Of a DNA stretch of 64,000 bases, positions 16,277-25,251 are shown piece by piece. The translations under genes and the position numbers were made by a program. The notes beneath the pieces are model-generated. The model made no database searches. It had not been told where the DNA came from and saw only the letters and a program-made list of their open reading frames with translations. Each line of letters begins with the position of its first letter. The stretch's first letter is position 1. This stretch comes from an uncultured Pseudoalteromonas sp. (GTDB lineage Bacteria; Pseudomonadota; Gammaproteobacteria; Enterobacterales; Alteromonadaceae). The DNA lies in the NCBI GenBank assembly GCA_947493455.1, contig CANLRB010000019.1:1-64000 (forward strand), written 5' to 3'.

Positions 16277-17052
16277 TAACCATTCACCCAGTTAGGTGCA
16301 CGTTTTTCTAAAAATGCGTTCACACCCTCTTTTTGGTCTTGTGTGTCGAACAAATTAACAAACATTTCACGCTCAAGTGGCAATGCGCTGGTCATTGAGC
16401 CAGAGCGTGCTGCTTGAATGAGTGATTTACATGCACTGACTGCGACCGGGCTTTGCTGTTCGACGTTAGCTGCAAGTTCAAGTGCTTTATTAAGTGATTC
16501 ACCCTGCTCTACAATTTCTTCAACTAAGCCAATTTCAAGTGCTTTGTCTGCTTTTAATCTTTCGCCGCATAAGATCATGCGTTTTGCCCAACCTTCTCCG
16601 ACCAGCCAACTTAAATTTTGCGTTCCACCTGCACACGGAAGCAGTCCAACTTTTGCTTCAGGTAACGCCATTTGTGCTTGTTTTTCCGCAATGCGGAGAT
16701 CACAAGCAAGCGCTACCTCAAGCCCACCGCCCATCGCGTAACCATTAATGGCGGCTATCGATACGCCGCGAAAGTTAGATAATGCTTCAAATGCTTGGCC
16801 AAAAATGATTGCCATATCAGCAGCGACGCCCTTATCTCCCGAAGCAAATACATTTAAATCAGCACCCGCTGAGAAAAACTTATCCCCTTCGCCAGTAATG
16901 ACAAGCGAGTATATTTCTTTGTCATTATTGAGTTCATTCACTGTATCGCGAAGCAACGTTAGTGTTTCTTTGGTCCACGTATTTGCAGGCGGATTTGACA
17001 TTGTTAAAATTGCAATGTGGCCTTGTTTATCAATTTTGATTGTCGCTGACAT
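16276..17052 (-). CDS. Enoyl-CoA hydratase, probable methacrylyl-CoA hydratase
   Basis: Protein of 258 residues of the crotonase family. In this operon it should hydrate methacrylyl-CoA to 3-hydroxyisobutyryl-CoA and perhaps tiglyl-CoA in isoleucine breakdown. The crotonase active site is seen as FFSAGADLNVF and NGYAMGGGLEVALACDLRIA, with a glutamate in GGLE and a second in LPEAKVGLLPCAGGTQ. The ATG at 17052 follows AAGGAATCCATT and is the family start; in-frame codons upstream reach into the spacer and should be ignored. It follows the acyl-CoA dehydrogenase by 10 bases and overlaps the hydrolase. Confidence 0.88.
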   Translation of the reverse strand: MSATIKIDKQGHIAILTMSNPPANTWTKETLTLLRDTVNELNNDKEIYSLVITGEGDKFFSAGADLNVFASGDKGVAADMAIIFGQAFEALSNFRGVSIAAINGYAMGGGLEVALACDLRIAEKQAQMALPEAKVGLLPCAGGTQNLSWLVGEGWAKRMILCGERLKADKALEIGLVEEIVEQGESLNKALELAANVEQQSPVAVSACKSLIQAARSGSMTSALPLEREMFVNLFDTQDQKEGVNAFLEKRAPNWVNG

Positions 17053-17062
17053 AATGGATTCC

Positions 17063-18220
17063 TTATAAAATTTCTTGTGCGCCTTCGGCGAGAATTCGAC
17101 GGCCAATAATTAAACGCATAATTTCGTTAGTGCCTTCCAAAATCTGATGCACGCGTACATCTCTAAAATGGCGTTCTAGCGGATACTCTTTAATATATCC
17201 GTATCCACCATGTAATTGCAGTGCGTCGTCACATACTTTAAAACCAACATCGGTTGCATAGCGTTTAGCCATCGCGCAATACGTTGTGCGCTCAGGGTCT
17301 TTATTGTCCAATTTAAACGCTGCAAGGCGAACCATTTGGCGGGCGGCAACAAGCTCCGTATTCATATCAGCTAGCTTAAACTGAAGCGCCTGAAACGCGG
17401 CCAAGGGCTTACCAAATTGTTTACGTTCTTGCATATACTGTTTTGCAGTATTGAGTGCCTGTTGCGCGGTACCAATCGAACACGTTGCAATATTAATGCG
17501 ACCACCATCAAGGCCCATCATCGCAAATTTAAAACCTTCGCCTTCTTTTCCTAATAAGTTTTCACTCGGAATACGTACATTATCAAATGAAATGAGTCGT
17601 GTTGGCTGCGCATTCCAACCCATTTTCTCTTCCGCTTTGCCATACTCGATACCTGCGGCGTTAGCATCCACCACAAACGCAGAAATGCCAGCCGCACCGT
17701 CACCACCCGTGCGTGCCATCACAACTAACAGGTCCGTTTCACCGGCACCCGAAATAAACATTTTAGAGCCAGAAATAAGGTAGTCGTCACCTTCTTTTAC
17801 AGCTTTGGTTTTTAAAGAGGCAGCATCTGAACCAGCACCTGGTTCAGTTAAACAATATGACGCCAACTTTTGTCCCATAACAAGTTCATCACAATGTGCT
17901 TCTTTTACTGCATCGGTACCAAAGCTTGCTATCATCCAAGTTGCCATATTATGAATAGTCAGCATCGCTGTTGTGGCAGTACAGCCCATCGCAAGCTGTT
18001 CAAAAATAATGCTTGAATCAAGGCGTGATAAACCTAAACCGCCAGCTTCTTCAGGAGTATAGAGACCGCAAAAACCAAGTTCGCCAGCCGCTTGAATAAC
18101 GTCTTTTGGAAAAATATGCTCTTGATCCCATTTGCCAGCATTGGGTAAAAGCTCGCTCATCGCGAACTGGCGTGCCGTTTCGGCAAAGGCTTGTTGATCT
18201 TCTGTTAAATTAAAATTCAT
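17063..18220 (-). CDS. Acyl-CoA dehydrogenase, probable isobutyryl-CoA dehydrogenase
   Basis: Flavoprotein of 385 residues. By operon context it oxidises isobutyryl-CoA to methacrylyl-CoA and maybe 2-methylbutyryl-CoA to tiglyl-CoA, passing electrons to electron transfer flavoprotein. Three-domain acyl-CoA dehydrogenase motifs are present: CLTEPGAGSDAASLKT, GGRINIATCSIGTAQQAL, and near the C-terminus QILEGTNEIMR, where the glutamate of EGTNE is the catalytic base as in short-chain and isobutyryl-CoA dehydrogenases. The start follows AAAGGG. A perfect stem-loop (18241-18263) sits between it and mmsA. Confidence 0.88.
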   Translation of the reverse strand: MNFNLTEDQQAFAETARQFAMSELLPNAGKWDQEHIFPKDVIQAAGELGFCGLYTPEEAGGLGLSRLDSSIIFEQLAMGCTATTAMLTIHNMATWMIASFGTDAVKEAHCDELVMGQKLASYCLTEPGAGSDAASLKTKAVKEGDDYLISGSKMFISGAGETDLLVVMARTGGDGAAGISAFVVDANAAGIEYGKAEEKMGWNAQPTRLISFDNVRIPSENLLGKEGEGFKFAMMGLDGGRINIATCSIGTAQQALNTAKQYMQERKQFGKPLAAFQALQFKLADMNTELVAARQMVRLAAFKLDNKDPERTTYCAMAKRYATDVGFKVCDDALQLHGGYGYIKEYPLERHFRDVRVHQILEGTNEIMRLIIGRRILAEGAQEIL

Positions 18221-18240
18221 TGATAAACCCTTTAATGAAA

Positions 18241-18263
18241 ACGATAAGGCAGCGCCTTATCGT
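18241..18263 (-). promoter_or_regulatory. Intra-operon stem-loop over the mmsA stop codon
   Basis: ACGATAAGGC (18241-18250) and GCCTTATCGT (18254-18263) form a perfect 10-bp stem with a three-base loop. The mmsA stop codon lies in the stem, and the minus-strand transcript continues with TTTTC. It could be a weak terminator, an RNA processing or stability element, or a brake on the downstream genes. Confidence 0.6.
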
Positions 18264-19747
18264 AGGTTAATACTCATGTTTGGACCTGTGGCGATATCGT
18301 CTTCGAACCAACGCGCTGTAATCGTTTTCGTTTCAGTATAAAAGCGAACGCCTTGCTTACCATATGTGTGTTGGTCGCCGTAGAACGAGCCTTTCCAGCC
18401 AGTAAATGAGAAGAATGGCAGTGGCACAGGAATTGGTACATTGATACCTACTTGGCCAACTTCAATTTCATGTTGGAATTTACGCGCTGCTGCACCGGAT
18501 GCGGTAAAGAGCGATGTACCATTGCCATAAGGGCTGTTATTGATAAGCTCAATCGCTTCTTCTAATGTGTCAACAAACATACAAGCAAGCACAGGGCCAA
18601 AAATTTCTTCTTTATATAGATCCATCTCTGTTGTCACGTCTGTAAAGAGCGTAGGACCGACCCAGTTGCCATTTTCAAAACCTTCAACAGTGCAATCAGA
18701 ACCGTCAATTAGACAAGTCGCGCCTTGTTCTTTACCAGAGGCAATTAGGTTTAAAATACGTTGTTTTGCTTGTGGCGTTGTTTGTGGGCCGTATGCCGCA
18801 TCTGCATCATTCCAAACACCTGGACGCACTGTTTTAAACTGCGCTTCTAACTCACTAACCCAGTCTTTTGATTGACCAACAAAAACAGCGACAGAGATAC
18901 CCATACAGCGTTGCCCTGCGGCACCTACTGACGCGCCAACGAGGTTGCTGATTGTGCGGTCTTTTTGTGCATCAGGCATAATCACCATGTGGTTTTTAGC
19001 GCCAACACACGCTTGAACACGTTTTAAATTTGCAGTTCCGCGTGAGTAAATGTATTCGCCTACACCACACGAGCCTACGAATGAAATTGCGCGCACACTT
19101 GGTTCGTCTAAGATTCGGTCTACTTGAGGTTTAGTGCCGTGAATAACCTGTAGCACACCTTTTGGTGCGCCCGCTTCTTCGAATAGCTCAACTAGGCGCA
19201 TCGGCGTTAATGGGTCTTGCTCTGACGGTTTTAAGATAAACGTGTTACCGCAAACAATCGCCATCGGGAACATCCATAATGGGATCATTGCCGGAAAGTT
19301 AAATGGCGTAATACCGGCACAAACGCCGAGAGGTTGCATATATGAATAAGTGTCAATTTTACGTGCGACATTTTCAACTGTTTCGCCCATCATCATTGAT
19401 GGCGCATTTGCCGCTTGTTCAACAACCTCAATGCCTCGCCAAACATCACCTTTTGCATCTTCAAAGGTTTTGCCTAATTCATGGCAAATTATTGTCGCGA
19501 GTTCGTCGTGATGATCTTTTAATAGTTGCGCATACTTCATCATGATACGTGCACGTTCTGATACTGGCACGTCTTTCCACGTTTTAAAGGTTTCTTGTGC
19601 TGATTTAAATGCTGCATCAACTTCAGCATCTGTAGCACATGGAACCTGTGCTAATACTTCTTGGTTTGCAGGGTTTACTACATCAATCCACTCAGATGTA
19701 GTTGATTGACACATTTCGCCACCGATATATAAAGGGACCTTAACCAT
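18257..19747 (-). CDS. mmsA: CoA-acylating methylmalonate-semialdehyde dehydrogenase
   Basis: Protein of 496 residues that converts methylmalonate semialdehyde, NAD+ and CoA to propionyl-CoA and CO2, the last specific step of valine degradation. Aldehyde dehydrogenase motifs: cofactor segment [20 protein letters not shown], and the catalytic cysteine in [14 protein letters not shown]. The MmsA-type C-terminus ([24 protein letters not shown]) separates it from ordinary aldehyde dehydrogenases. The start follows AAGGAATATTGAA. Hairpins lie on both sides (18241-18263 and 19767-19788), so its message may be processed separately from those of its neighbours. Confidence 0.95.
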   Translation of the reverse strand: MVKVPLYIGGEMCQSTTSEWIDVVNPANQEVLAQVPCATDAEVDAAFKSAQETFKTWKDVPVSERARIMMKYAQLLKDHHDELATIICHELGKTFEDAKGDVWRGIEVVEQAANAPSMMMGETVENVARKIDTYSYMQPLGVCAGITPFNFPAMIPLWMFPMAIVCGNTFILKPSEQDPLTPMRLVELFEEAGAPKGVLQVIHGTKPQVDRILDEPSVRAISFVGSCGVGEYIYSRGTANLKRVQACVGAKNHMVIMPDAQKDRTISNLVGASVGAAGQRCMGISVAVFVGQSKDWVSELEAQFKTVRPGVWNDADAAYGPQTTPQAKQRILNLIASGKEQGATCLIDGSDCTVEGFENGNWVGPTLFTDVTTEMDLYKEEIFGPVLACMFVDTLEEAIELINNSPYGNGTSLFTASGAAARKFQHEIEVGQVGINVPIPVPLPFFSFTGWKGSFYGDQHTYGKQGVRFYTETKTITARWFEDDIATGPNMSINLR

Positions 19748-19766
19748 TTCAATATTCCTTAAAACA

Positions 19767-19788
19767 AAAGGCGCCTAAATGCGCCTTT
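19767..19788 (-). terminator. Terminator-like attenuator between thiolase and mmsA
   Basis: AAAGGCGC (19767-19774) and GCGCCTTT (19781-19788) form a perfect 8-bp stem around a six-base loop, followed in the minus-strand transcript by TTTTGTTTT. It looks like an intrinsic terminator, yet the same operon goes on 20 bases later, so partial termination is likely. Confidence 0.65.
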
Positions 19789-19795
19789 AAAATAA

Positions 19796-20980
19796 TTAAA
19801 CTAATTCAACTGCCATTGCGACGGCTTCACCACCGCCAATACAAAGTGACGTAACGCCTTTAGAAAGACCGCGATTTTTAAGCGCATGAATAAGTGTCAC
19901 CAGTACACGTGCTCCACTTGCACCAATTGGGTGACCGAGCGCACACGCACCGCCATTAACATTAACTTTATTCGCATCGAGTTGCATTTCGTTAATTGCG
20001 AGCATTGTGACCATGGCGAACGCTTCGTTAATCTCCCACAGATCAACATCGTCTTTCGTCCAACCAGCGGACTCAAGTACTTTATCCATTGCGCCAATCG
20101 GGGCTGTTGTAAATTCTGCTGGTACATGCGAATGGGTAGCATGTGCTTTAATCTCACATAAAACTGTCAAGCCCAATTCTTTTGCTTGCGACGCCTTCAT
20201 CATGACAAGTGCGGCTGCACCATCTGAGATGGAAGATGAATTTGCCGCGGTAATTGTACCGTCTTTTGCAAATGCAGCTCTTAGTGATGGAATTTTATCA
20301 GGACGTGCATTACCAGGCTGTTCATCAACGGCAAAGGTGACATCGCCTTTGCGCGTTTTCATTGTATGCGGCGCAATTTCTTGCTCAAACGCACCACTTT
20401 CAATTGCGGTTTGCGCTTTCGTTAATGACGAAATAGCAAATGCGTCCATATCTTCACGCGTGAGTTCGTATGCATTCGCTGTATCTTGTGCAAAGCAGCC
20501 CATCGCCTTATTGTCGTAAGCATCTTCAAGACCATCCGCCATCATGTGGTCTTTTATTTCGCCATGACCCATGCGAAAGCCACTACGCGCTTTAGGTAAA
20601 AAATATGGTGCATTCGACATACTTTCCATACCACCGGCAACGGCTACATTTATAGAGCCCGCTTTAATTAAATCATGAGCGAACATCGCCGCTTTTAAAC
20701 CAGAACCGCATACTTTGTTAATCGTTGTTGCACCGGTTTTTAGTTCTAAGTCTGCCTTTAGCATTGCTTGGCGAGCAGGCGCTTGACCGAGACCTGCTGG
20801 CAATACGCAGCCCATAATGACTTCATCAATCACATCGGCATTAATTCCGGCGCTGTCGATAGCTGCTTTAATTGCTGTTGCGCCAAGTTCAGGGGCGCTT
20901 GCATTAGTTAAACCACCCATAAACCCGCCCATTGCGGTACGTTTTGCACTGACTATAACAATTGGGTCTTGTTGACTCAT
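19796..20980 (-). CDS. Acetyl-CoA C-acyltransferase (thiolase), AtoB-like
   Basis: Protein of 394 residues of thiolase type, cleaving acetoacetyl-CoA or 2-methylacetoacetyl-CoA with CoA. Motifs: NKVCGSGLKAAM with the acyl-accepting cysteine, the loop GGMESMSNAPYFL, NVNGGACALGHPIGASG and SLCIGGGEAVA with the second cysteine. The start at 20980 (MSQQDPIV) follows TTAGGAGAG; codons before it lie in the promoter region. It heads the minus-strand valine operon and, with scoAB in the divergent operon, completes conversion of acetoacetate to two acetyl-CoA. A LiuR-like site lies 43 bases upstream. Confidence 0.92.
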   Translation of the reverse strand: MSQQDPIVIVSAKRTAMGGFMGGLTNASAPELGATAIKAAIDSAGINADVIDEVIMGCVLPAGLGQAPARQAMLKADLELKTGATTINKVCGSGLKAAMFAHDLIKAGSINVAVAGGMESMSNAPYFLPKARSGFRMGHGEIKDHMMADGLEDAYDNKAMGCFAQDTANAYELTREDMDAFAISSLTKAQTAIESGAFEQEIAPHTMKTRKGDVTFAVDEQPGNARPDKIPSLRAAFAKDGTITAANSSSISDGAAALVMMKASQAKELGLTVLCEIKAHATHSHVPAEFTTAPIGAMDKVLESAGWTKDDVDLWEINEAFAMVTMLAINEMQLDANKVNVNGGACALGHPIGASGARVLVTLIHALKNRGLSKGVTSLCIGGGEAVAMAVELV

Positions 20981-21022
20981 TTTATTCTCTCCTAAAACTA
21001 ATATTTCGAGCATACACAATAT

Positions 21023-21042
21023 TTACGTTTACGCCAACGTAA
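21023..21042 (-). promoter_or_regulatory. LiuR-like operator upstream of the thiolase-mmsA operon
   Basis: The 20-base segment at 21023-21042, read on the minus strand, matches 15 of 20 positions of a second site at 21184-21203 in front of liuR. It sits inside a palindrome, ATTTACGT (21021-21028) with ACGTAAAT (21037-21044). Each divergent operon thus has one copy, pointing toward it. LiuR is the MerR-type regulator encoded at 21240. Confidence 0.6.
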
Positions 21043-21183
21043 ATTAACGCTTTTTTGCAACAAATAAGACACACTGTAGACTATGTTGATACGAATGTAA
21101 TTAGTACTTTAGCGTTGAAAAATATAGGGGAAGCTAATAAAAATGCGTAAATTTAGGGTGTTAACGAATGTTAAAAGTAACCT

Positions 21184-21203
21184 TTACCTTTACGTAAACT
21201 TCA
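21184..21203 (+). promoter_or_regulatory. LiuR-like operator upstream of liuR
   Basis: This site contains the perfect palindrome TTTACGTAAA (21189-21198) and shares the pattern TTACsTT--CGTAAAC-T-A with the site in front of the thiolase operon. It lies 37 bases before the liuR start, where MerR-type regulators bind between promoter elements. Autoregulation together with the liu genes is expected. Confidence 0.6.
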
Positions 21204-21239
21204 CTTATATTAACGGATAATTATTTGAGGTGTAGTTTA

Positions 21240-21635
21240 ATGACTGAAGAATACAACGAAGAAACGTTTAGCATAAGCCAATTAGCAAAAGAATTTGATA
21301 TTACCACCCGTAGTATTCGTTTTTACGAAGACCAAGGATTAGTAACACCTAAACGTAAAGGACAAACACGTATTTATAGCAAACGAGACCGCGTTCGGCT
21401 CAAGCTTATATTACGTGGTAAACGATTGGGCTTCACATTAGCTGAAACTGGCCGCTTGTTCGAATTGTATGATGCCGACAAATCAAGTGCAACTCAGTTA
21501 AAAATAATGCTGGAATTAATTGAAGACAAAAAAGCCCATCTCGAACAGCAAATGGACGACATAAAGGTCGTTTTAATGGAGCTTGTGACTGCTGAAAGAC
21601 GCTGTAAAGATACATTAAAACGATTAGACGACTAA
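21240..21635 (+). CDS. liuR: MerR-family regulator of branched-chain amino-acid catabolism LiuR
   Basis: Protein of 131 residues with an N-terminal MerR winged helix-turn-helix ([24 protein letters not shown] through [16 protein letters not shown]) and a C-terminal coiled coil for dimerisation (about 80-130). Family and position immediately before liuA-E identify it as LiuR, which in many proteobacteria controls leucine and isovalerate utilisation. The ATG at 21240 follows GAGGTG; an earlier TTG would overlap this ribosome site. Two similar LiuR-like sites in the divergent region suggest it governs both the liu and the valine operons. Confidence 0.92.
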   Translation: MTEEYNEETFSISQLAKEFDITTRSIRFYEDQGLVTPKRKGQTRIYSKRDRVRLKLILRGKRLGFTLAETGRLFELYDADKSSATQLKIMLELIEDKKAHLEQQMDDIKVVLMELVTAERRCKDTLKRLDD

Positions 21636-21673
21636 CCTCGCCCTATACCGATTATGACAACAGGAAAAAAACA

Positions 21674-22849
21674 ATGAGCACAGTATCACTTTTTAAAGAA
21701 TTAAATTTTGGTTTAGGCGAAACAGCCGACATGATCCGCGACCATGTAAATAGTTTTGCTGCTGCAGAAGTAGCCCCTCTTGCAGAAAAAACAGATGAAT
21801 CGAATCAATTTCCGAATGAGCTTTGGCCAAAATTTGGCGAAATGGGCCTGCTCGGTATGACCGTTAGTGAAGAGTTTGGTGGTGCGGGCCTAGGATATTT
21901 GGAACATGTACTGGCGATGGAAGAAATTAGCCGCGCTAGTGCGTCTATTGGATTAAGCTACGGCGCACACTCAAACTTATGTGTTAATCAAATATTTAGA
22001 AATGGTAATCAAGCACAAAAAGAAAAATATTTACCTAAATTAATTAGTGGTGAACATATCGGTGCGCTGGCTATGAGTGAGCCAAACGCAGGTTCAGATG
22101 TGGTTTCAATGAAGCTAAAGGCTGAGAAACAAGGTGACAAGTATATTCTAAACGGTAATAAGATGTGGATTACCAACGGTCCAGATGCCCATACTTATGT
22201 TATCTATGCAAAGACTGATCTTGCTGCTGGTCCAAAGGGTATTACAGCGTTTATTGTAGAACGCGGATTTAAAGGATTCTCTCAAGCGCAAAAACTCGAT
22301 AAGTTAGGCATGCGCGGTTCAAATACGTGTGAACTTGTTTTTGAAAACTGTGAAGTACCAGAAGAAAACATTCTAGGCGGTCTAAACCAAGGCGTTAAAG
22401 TACTAATGAGTGGTTTAGATTACGAGCGAGTTGTACTGTCTGGCGGTTCACTTGGCATCATGCAAGCGTGTATGGACATCGTAGTACCTTATATACATGA
22501 GCGTAAACAGTTTGATACAGAAATCGGTAAATTCCAATTAATTCAGGGTAAAATTGCTGACATGTACACGCAAATGAATGCGGCGCGTTCATACGTATAT
22601 ACAGTTGCTCGCGCATGTGATCGCGGCGAAACAACACGTAAAGACGCTGCAGCGGTAATTTTATATGCAGCGGAGCTTGCGACAAAAATGGCATTGGATG
22701 CGATTCAGATATTGGGCGGAAATGGCTATATCAACGAATATGCGACTGGCCGTTTACTGCGTGATGCAAAGCTTTATGAAATCGGCGCGGGTACGTCTGA
22801 AATCCGTCGTATGCTTATCGGTCGTGAGTTATTCAGCGAAAGTAAATAA
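21674..22849 (+). CDS. liuA: Isovaleryl-CoA dehydrogenase
   Basis: Flavoprotein of 391 residues that oxidises isovaleryl-CoA to 3-methylcrotonyl-CoA in leucine degradation. Motifs: [35 protein letters not shown], and [13 protein letters not shown], where the glutamate of DYER is the catalytic base in isovaleryl-CoA dehydrogenases. At the usual C-terminal position a glycine is found (IGAGTSEI), unlike the short-chain enzymes, which supports the substrate call. The gene follows liuR after 38 bases, with ACAGGAAAA as ribosome site, and opens the liuABCDE series. Confidence 0.95.
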   Translation: MSTVSLFKELNFGLGETADMIRDHVNSFAAAEVAPLAEKTDESNQFPNELWPKFGEMGLLGMTVSEEFGGAGLGYLEHVLAMEEISRASASIGLSYGAHSNLCVNQIFRNGNQAQKEKYLPKLISGEHIGALAMSEPNAGSDVVSMKLKAEKQGDKYILNGNKMWITNGPDAHTYVIYAKTDLAAGPKGITAFIVERGFKGFSQAQKLDKLGMRGSNTCELVFENCEVPEENILGGLNQGVKVLMSGLDYERVVLSGGSLGIMQACMDIVVPYIHERKQFDTEIGKFQLIQGKIADMYTQMNAARSYVYTVARACDRGETTRKDAAAVILYAAELATKMALDAIQILGGNGYINEYATGRLLRDAKLYEIGAGTSEIRRMLIGRELFSESK

Positions 22850-22857
22850 GGAACGTT

Positions 22858-24465
22858 ATGACTATTTTAAAATCCAAAGTAAATAGTCATGACGCCGACT
22901 TCATTGCAAAAAGCAACGCAATGAAGTCACTCGTTAATGACTTAAATGACCAAGTTTCAAAAATCGTTAAAGGTGGTGGCGATAAACTGATTGAACGCCA
23001 TCGAAGCCGCGGAAAATTATTTGTTCGCGATCGTATCGACACACTGCTTGATGAAGGTTCTCCATTTTTAGAAGTATCTCAATTTGCAGCACACGGTGTA
23101 TATGAACAGGATATTCCGTGCGCAGGTGTTGTTGCGGGTATTGGTCGAGTTAAAGGCGTTGAATGCATGATCATTGCAAACGACGCGACGGTTAAAGGCG
23201 GCACGTACTTTCCACTTACGGTGAAAAAACACCTAAGAGCACAAGAAATCGCAGAACGTTGTCACCTCCCCTGTATTTATCTAGTTGACTCTGGTGGCGC
23301 AAACTTGCCAGAACAAGATGAAGTATTCCCTGATAAATTACATTTCGGTCGTATTTTTTACAATCAAAGCCGCATGTCTGCTAAAGGTATTCCACAAATC
23401 GCCGTGGTGATGGGGTTGTGTACGGCAGGCGGTGCGTATGTACCAGCGATGGCTGACGAAAGTATTATCGTAAAAGAGCAAGGTACGATATTTTTAGCGG
23501 GTCCACCGCTTGTAAAAGCGGCAACGGGCGAAGAAGTGTCAGCGGAAGAACTCGGTGGTGCCGATGTACATTGTAAAGTATCTGGGGTATCTGATCATTA
23601 TGCAGAAAATGACGAGCATGCCCTATCAATTGCTCGCCAATGTATTGAACGTTTAAATTACCAGCGTCCTACCCTTCCTTTGTTAGAAGATGTTAAGCCA
23701 CCGCGTTACGCGATTGAAGAAATTTACGGCATCGTTGGTACCGATCTGAAGAAACCCTTCGATGTACGTGAGATTATCGCGCGAATTGTTGATGATTCAT
23801 CATTTGACGAATTTAAACAATATTTCGGCGATACCTTAGTGTGCGGTTTTAGTAAGATTTTTGGTATGCCAGTCGGTATCGTTGCAAACAATGGGATCTT
23901 ATTCTCTGAGTCAGCTCAAAAAGGTGCTCATTTTATCCAATTGTGTGCACAACGTAATATTCCGCTCGTATTTTTGCAAAACATCACCGGATTTATGGTT
24001 GGTAAAAAATACGAAGCTGAAGGAATTGCTAAGCACGGTGCGAAAATGGTTACCGCTGTAAGTTGTGCCGATGTTCCAAAGTTTACGGTCCTCATTGGTG
24101 GTTCATATGGTGCCGGTAATTATGGTATGTGCGGACGCGCATTTGAGCCTACAATGATGTGGATGTGGCCTAACTCGCGGATTTCTGTAATGGGCGGCGA
24201 ACAAGCGGCCGGTGTAATGGCGCAAGTTCGCCAAGATGGGCTAGCACGAAAAGGCCAATCGATGACAGAGCAGGAAGTAGCGCAATTTAAGCAGCCTATT
24301 ATTGACCAGTATGAAGAACAAGGTCACCCGTATTATGCAAGCGCCCGATTATGGGATGACGGCATTATCGACCCAGCACAAACCCGAAATGTATTAGGCT
24401 TTGCACTTGCTGCAGCAAAAAATGCGCCAGAGCAACCGTCTAAGTTCGGCGTATTTAGAATGTAG
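22858..24465 (+). CDS. liuB: 3-methylcrotonyl-CoA carboxylase, beta (carboxyltransferase) subunit
   Basis: Protein of 535 residues carrying the acetyl-CoA carboxylase-type carboxyltransferase fold. With LiuD it carboxylates 3-methylcrotonyl-CoA to 3-methylglutaconyl-CoA. Recognisable blocks: [54 protein letters not shown] and [20 protein letters not shown] near residue 415, which line the acyl-CoA and biotin sites. Length is as expected for the beta subunit. It follows liuA by eight bases and precedes liuC by ten, in a tight operon. Confidence 0.95.
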   Translation: MTILKSKVNSHDADFIAKSNAMKSLVNDLNDQVSKIVKGGGDKLIERHRSRGKLFVRDRIDTLLDEGSPFLEVSQFAAHGVYEQDIPCAGVVAGIGRVKGVECMIIANDATVKGGTYFPLTVKKHLRAQEIAERCHLPCIYLVDSGGANLPEQDEVFPDKLHFGRIFYNQSRMSAKGIPQIAVVMGLCTAGGAYVPAMADESIIVKEQGTIFLAGPPLVKAATGEEVSAEELGGADVHCKVSGVSDHYAENDEHALSIARQCIERLNYQRPTLPLLEDVKPPRYAIEEIYGIVGTDLKKPFDVREIIARIVDDSSFDEFKQYFGDTLVCGFSKIFGMPVGIVANNGILFSESAQKGAHFIQLCAQRNIPLVFLQNITGFMVGKKYEAEGIAKHGAKMVTAVSCADVPKFTVLIGGSYGAGNYGMCGRAFEPTMMWMWPNSRISVMGGEQAAGVMAQVRQDGLARKGQSMTEQEVAQFKQPIIDQYEEQGHPYYASARLWDDGIIDPAQTRNVLGFALAAAKNAPEQPSKFGVFRM

Positions 24466-24475
24466 GTAGAAGATT

Positions 24476-25249
24476 ATGTCAGTGACTCTCACAATAACAA
24501 AACAAAAAGTAGCCGAACTGTTACTCGACCGCAGTGACGTTCATAATGCGTTTGATAGCCATACCATTAGTGAACTTATTCAACATATCGAGTATGCCAA
24601 TACGCTAGATATTCGCGCGTTAGTCTTAAAAGGCGCGGGTAAACACTTTAGCGCAGGAGCCGATCTTAATTGGATGAAGTCGATGGTTGATAACAACTAC
24701 GACGATAATGTGAATGATTCACTCGAACTCGCAAAACTGATGCAGGTTTTGTATGAGACCAAGGTGCCGACTATTTGCTTAGTGCAAGGTGCCGCCTTTG
24801 GTGGCGCATTGGGGCTTATTGCATGCTGTGATATCGCACTTGCACATAACAAAGCGCGTTTTTGCTTAAGCGAAGTTAAACTAGGCCTAATCCCTGCAGT
24901 GATAAGTCCTTACGTCATTAAAGCAATAGGCGAGCGCCAAGCTCGTCGTTATTTTCAAACCGCTGAAGTGTTTTTTGCCGATAAAGCGCTGTCGATGGGA
25001 CTAGTTCACGAAGTTGTTGACGACTTGACGTCGTCTTTAGAACAAATTGTAAACACATTAATCGGTAATGGCCCGCTTGCAACGCAAAAAGCAAAACAGT
25101 TGATTGTTGATGTTGTCGATCAGCCTATCGATGGCAACTTAAGACAATTAACGGCAGAACGGATCGCAAGTATTCGTGTATCAGAAGAGGGTCAAGAAGG
25201 CCTTAACGCATTTTTTCAAAAACGTCGTCCGGCGTGGCAGGAGCAATAA
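24476..25249 (+). CDS. liuC: 3-methylglutaconyl-CoA hydratase
   Basis: Protein of 257 residues of the crotonase family that hydrates 3-methylglutaconyl-CoA to HMG-CoA. Signature blocks: HFSAGADLNWMKSM, where the loop binds the CoA adenine and oxyanion, VQGAAFGGALGLIACCDIAL and LSEVKLGLIPAVISPYV. The second active-site glutamate is present in LSEVKLG, and a glycine (GGALG) replaces the first, as in the AUH-type hydratases that act on methylglutaconyl-CoA. Position between the two carboxylase subunit genes confirms the role. It ends two bases before liuD. Confidence 0.92.
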   Translation: MSVTLTITKQKVAELLLDRSDVHNAFDSHTISELIQHIEYANTLDIRALVLKGAGKHFSAGADLNWMKSMVDNNYDDNVNDSLELAKLMQVLYETKVPTICLVQGAAFGGALGLIACCDIALAHNKARFCLSEVKLGLIPAVISPYVIKAIGERQARRYFQTAEVFFADKALSMGLVHEVVDDLTSSLEQIVNTLIGNGPLATQKAKQLIVDVVDQPIDGNLRQLTAERIASIRVSEEGQEGLNAFFQKRRPAWQEQ

Positions 25250-25251
25250 TT

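Noticed and set aside
20007-20519. A 170-codon open frame antisense to the thiolase gene
   Set aside because: The thiolase on the other strand has all catalytic motifs; the antisense frame has no ribosome site, no recognisable protein and follows codon bias of the real gene.
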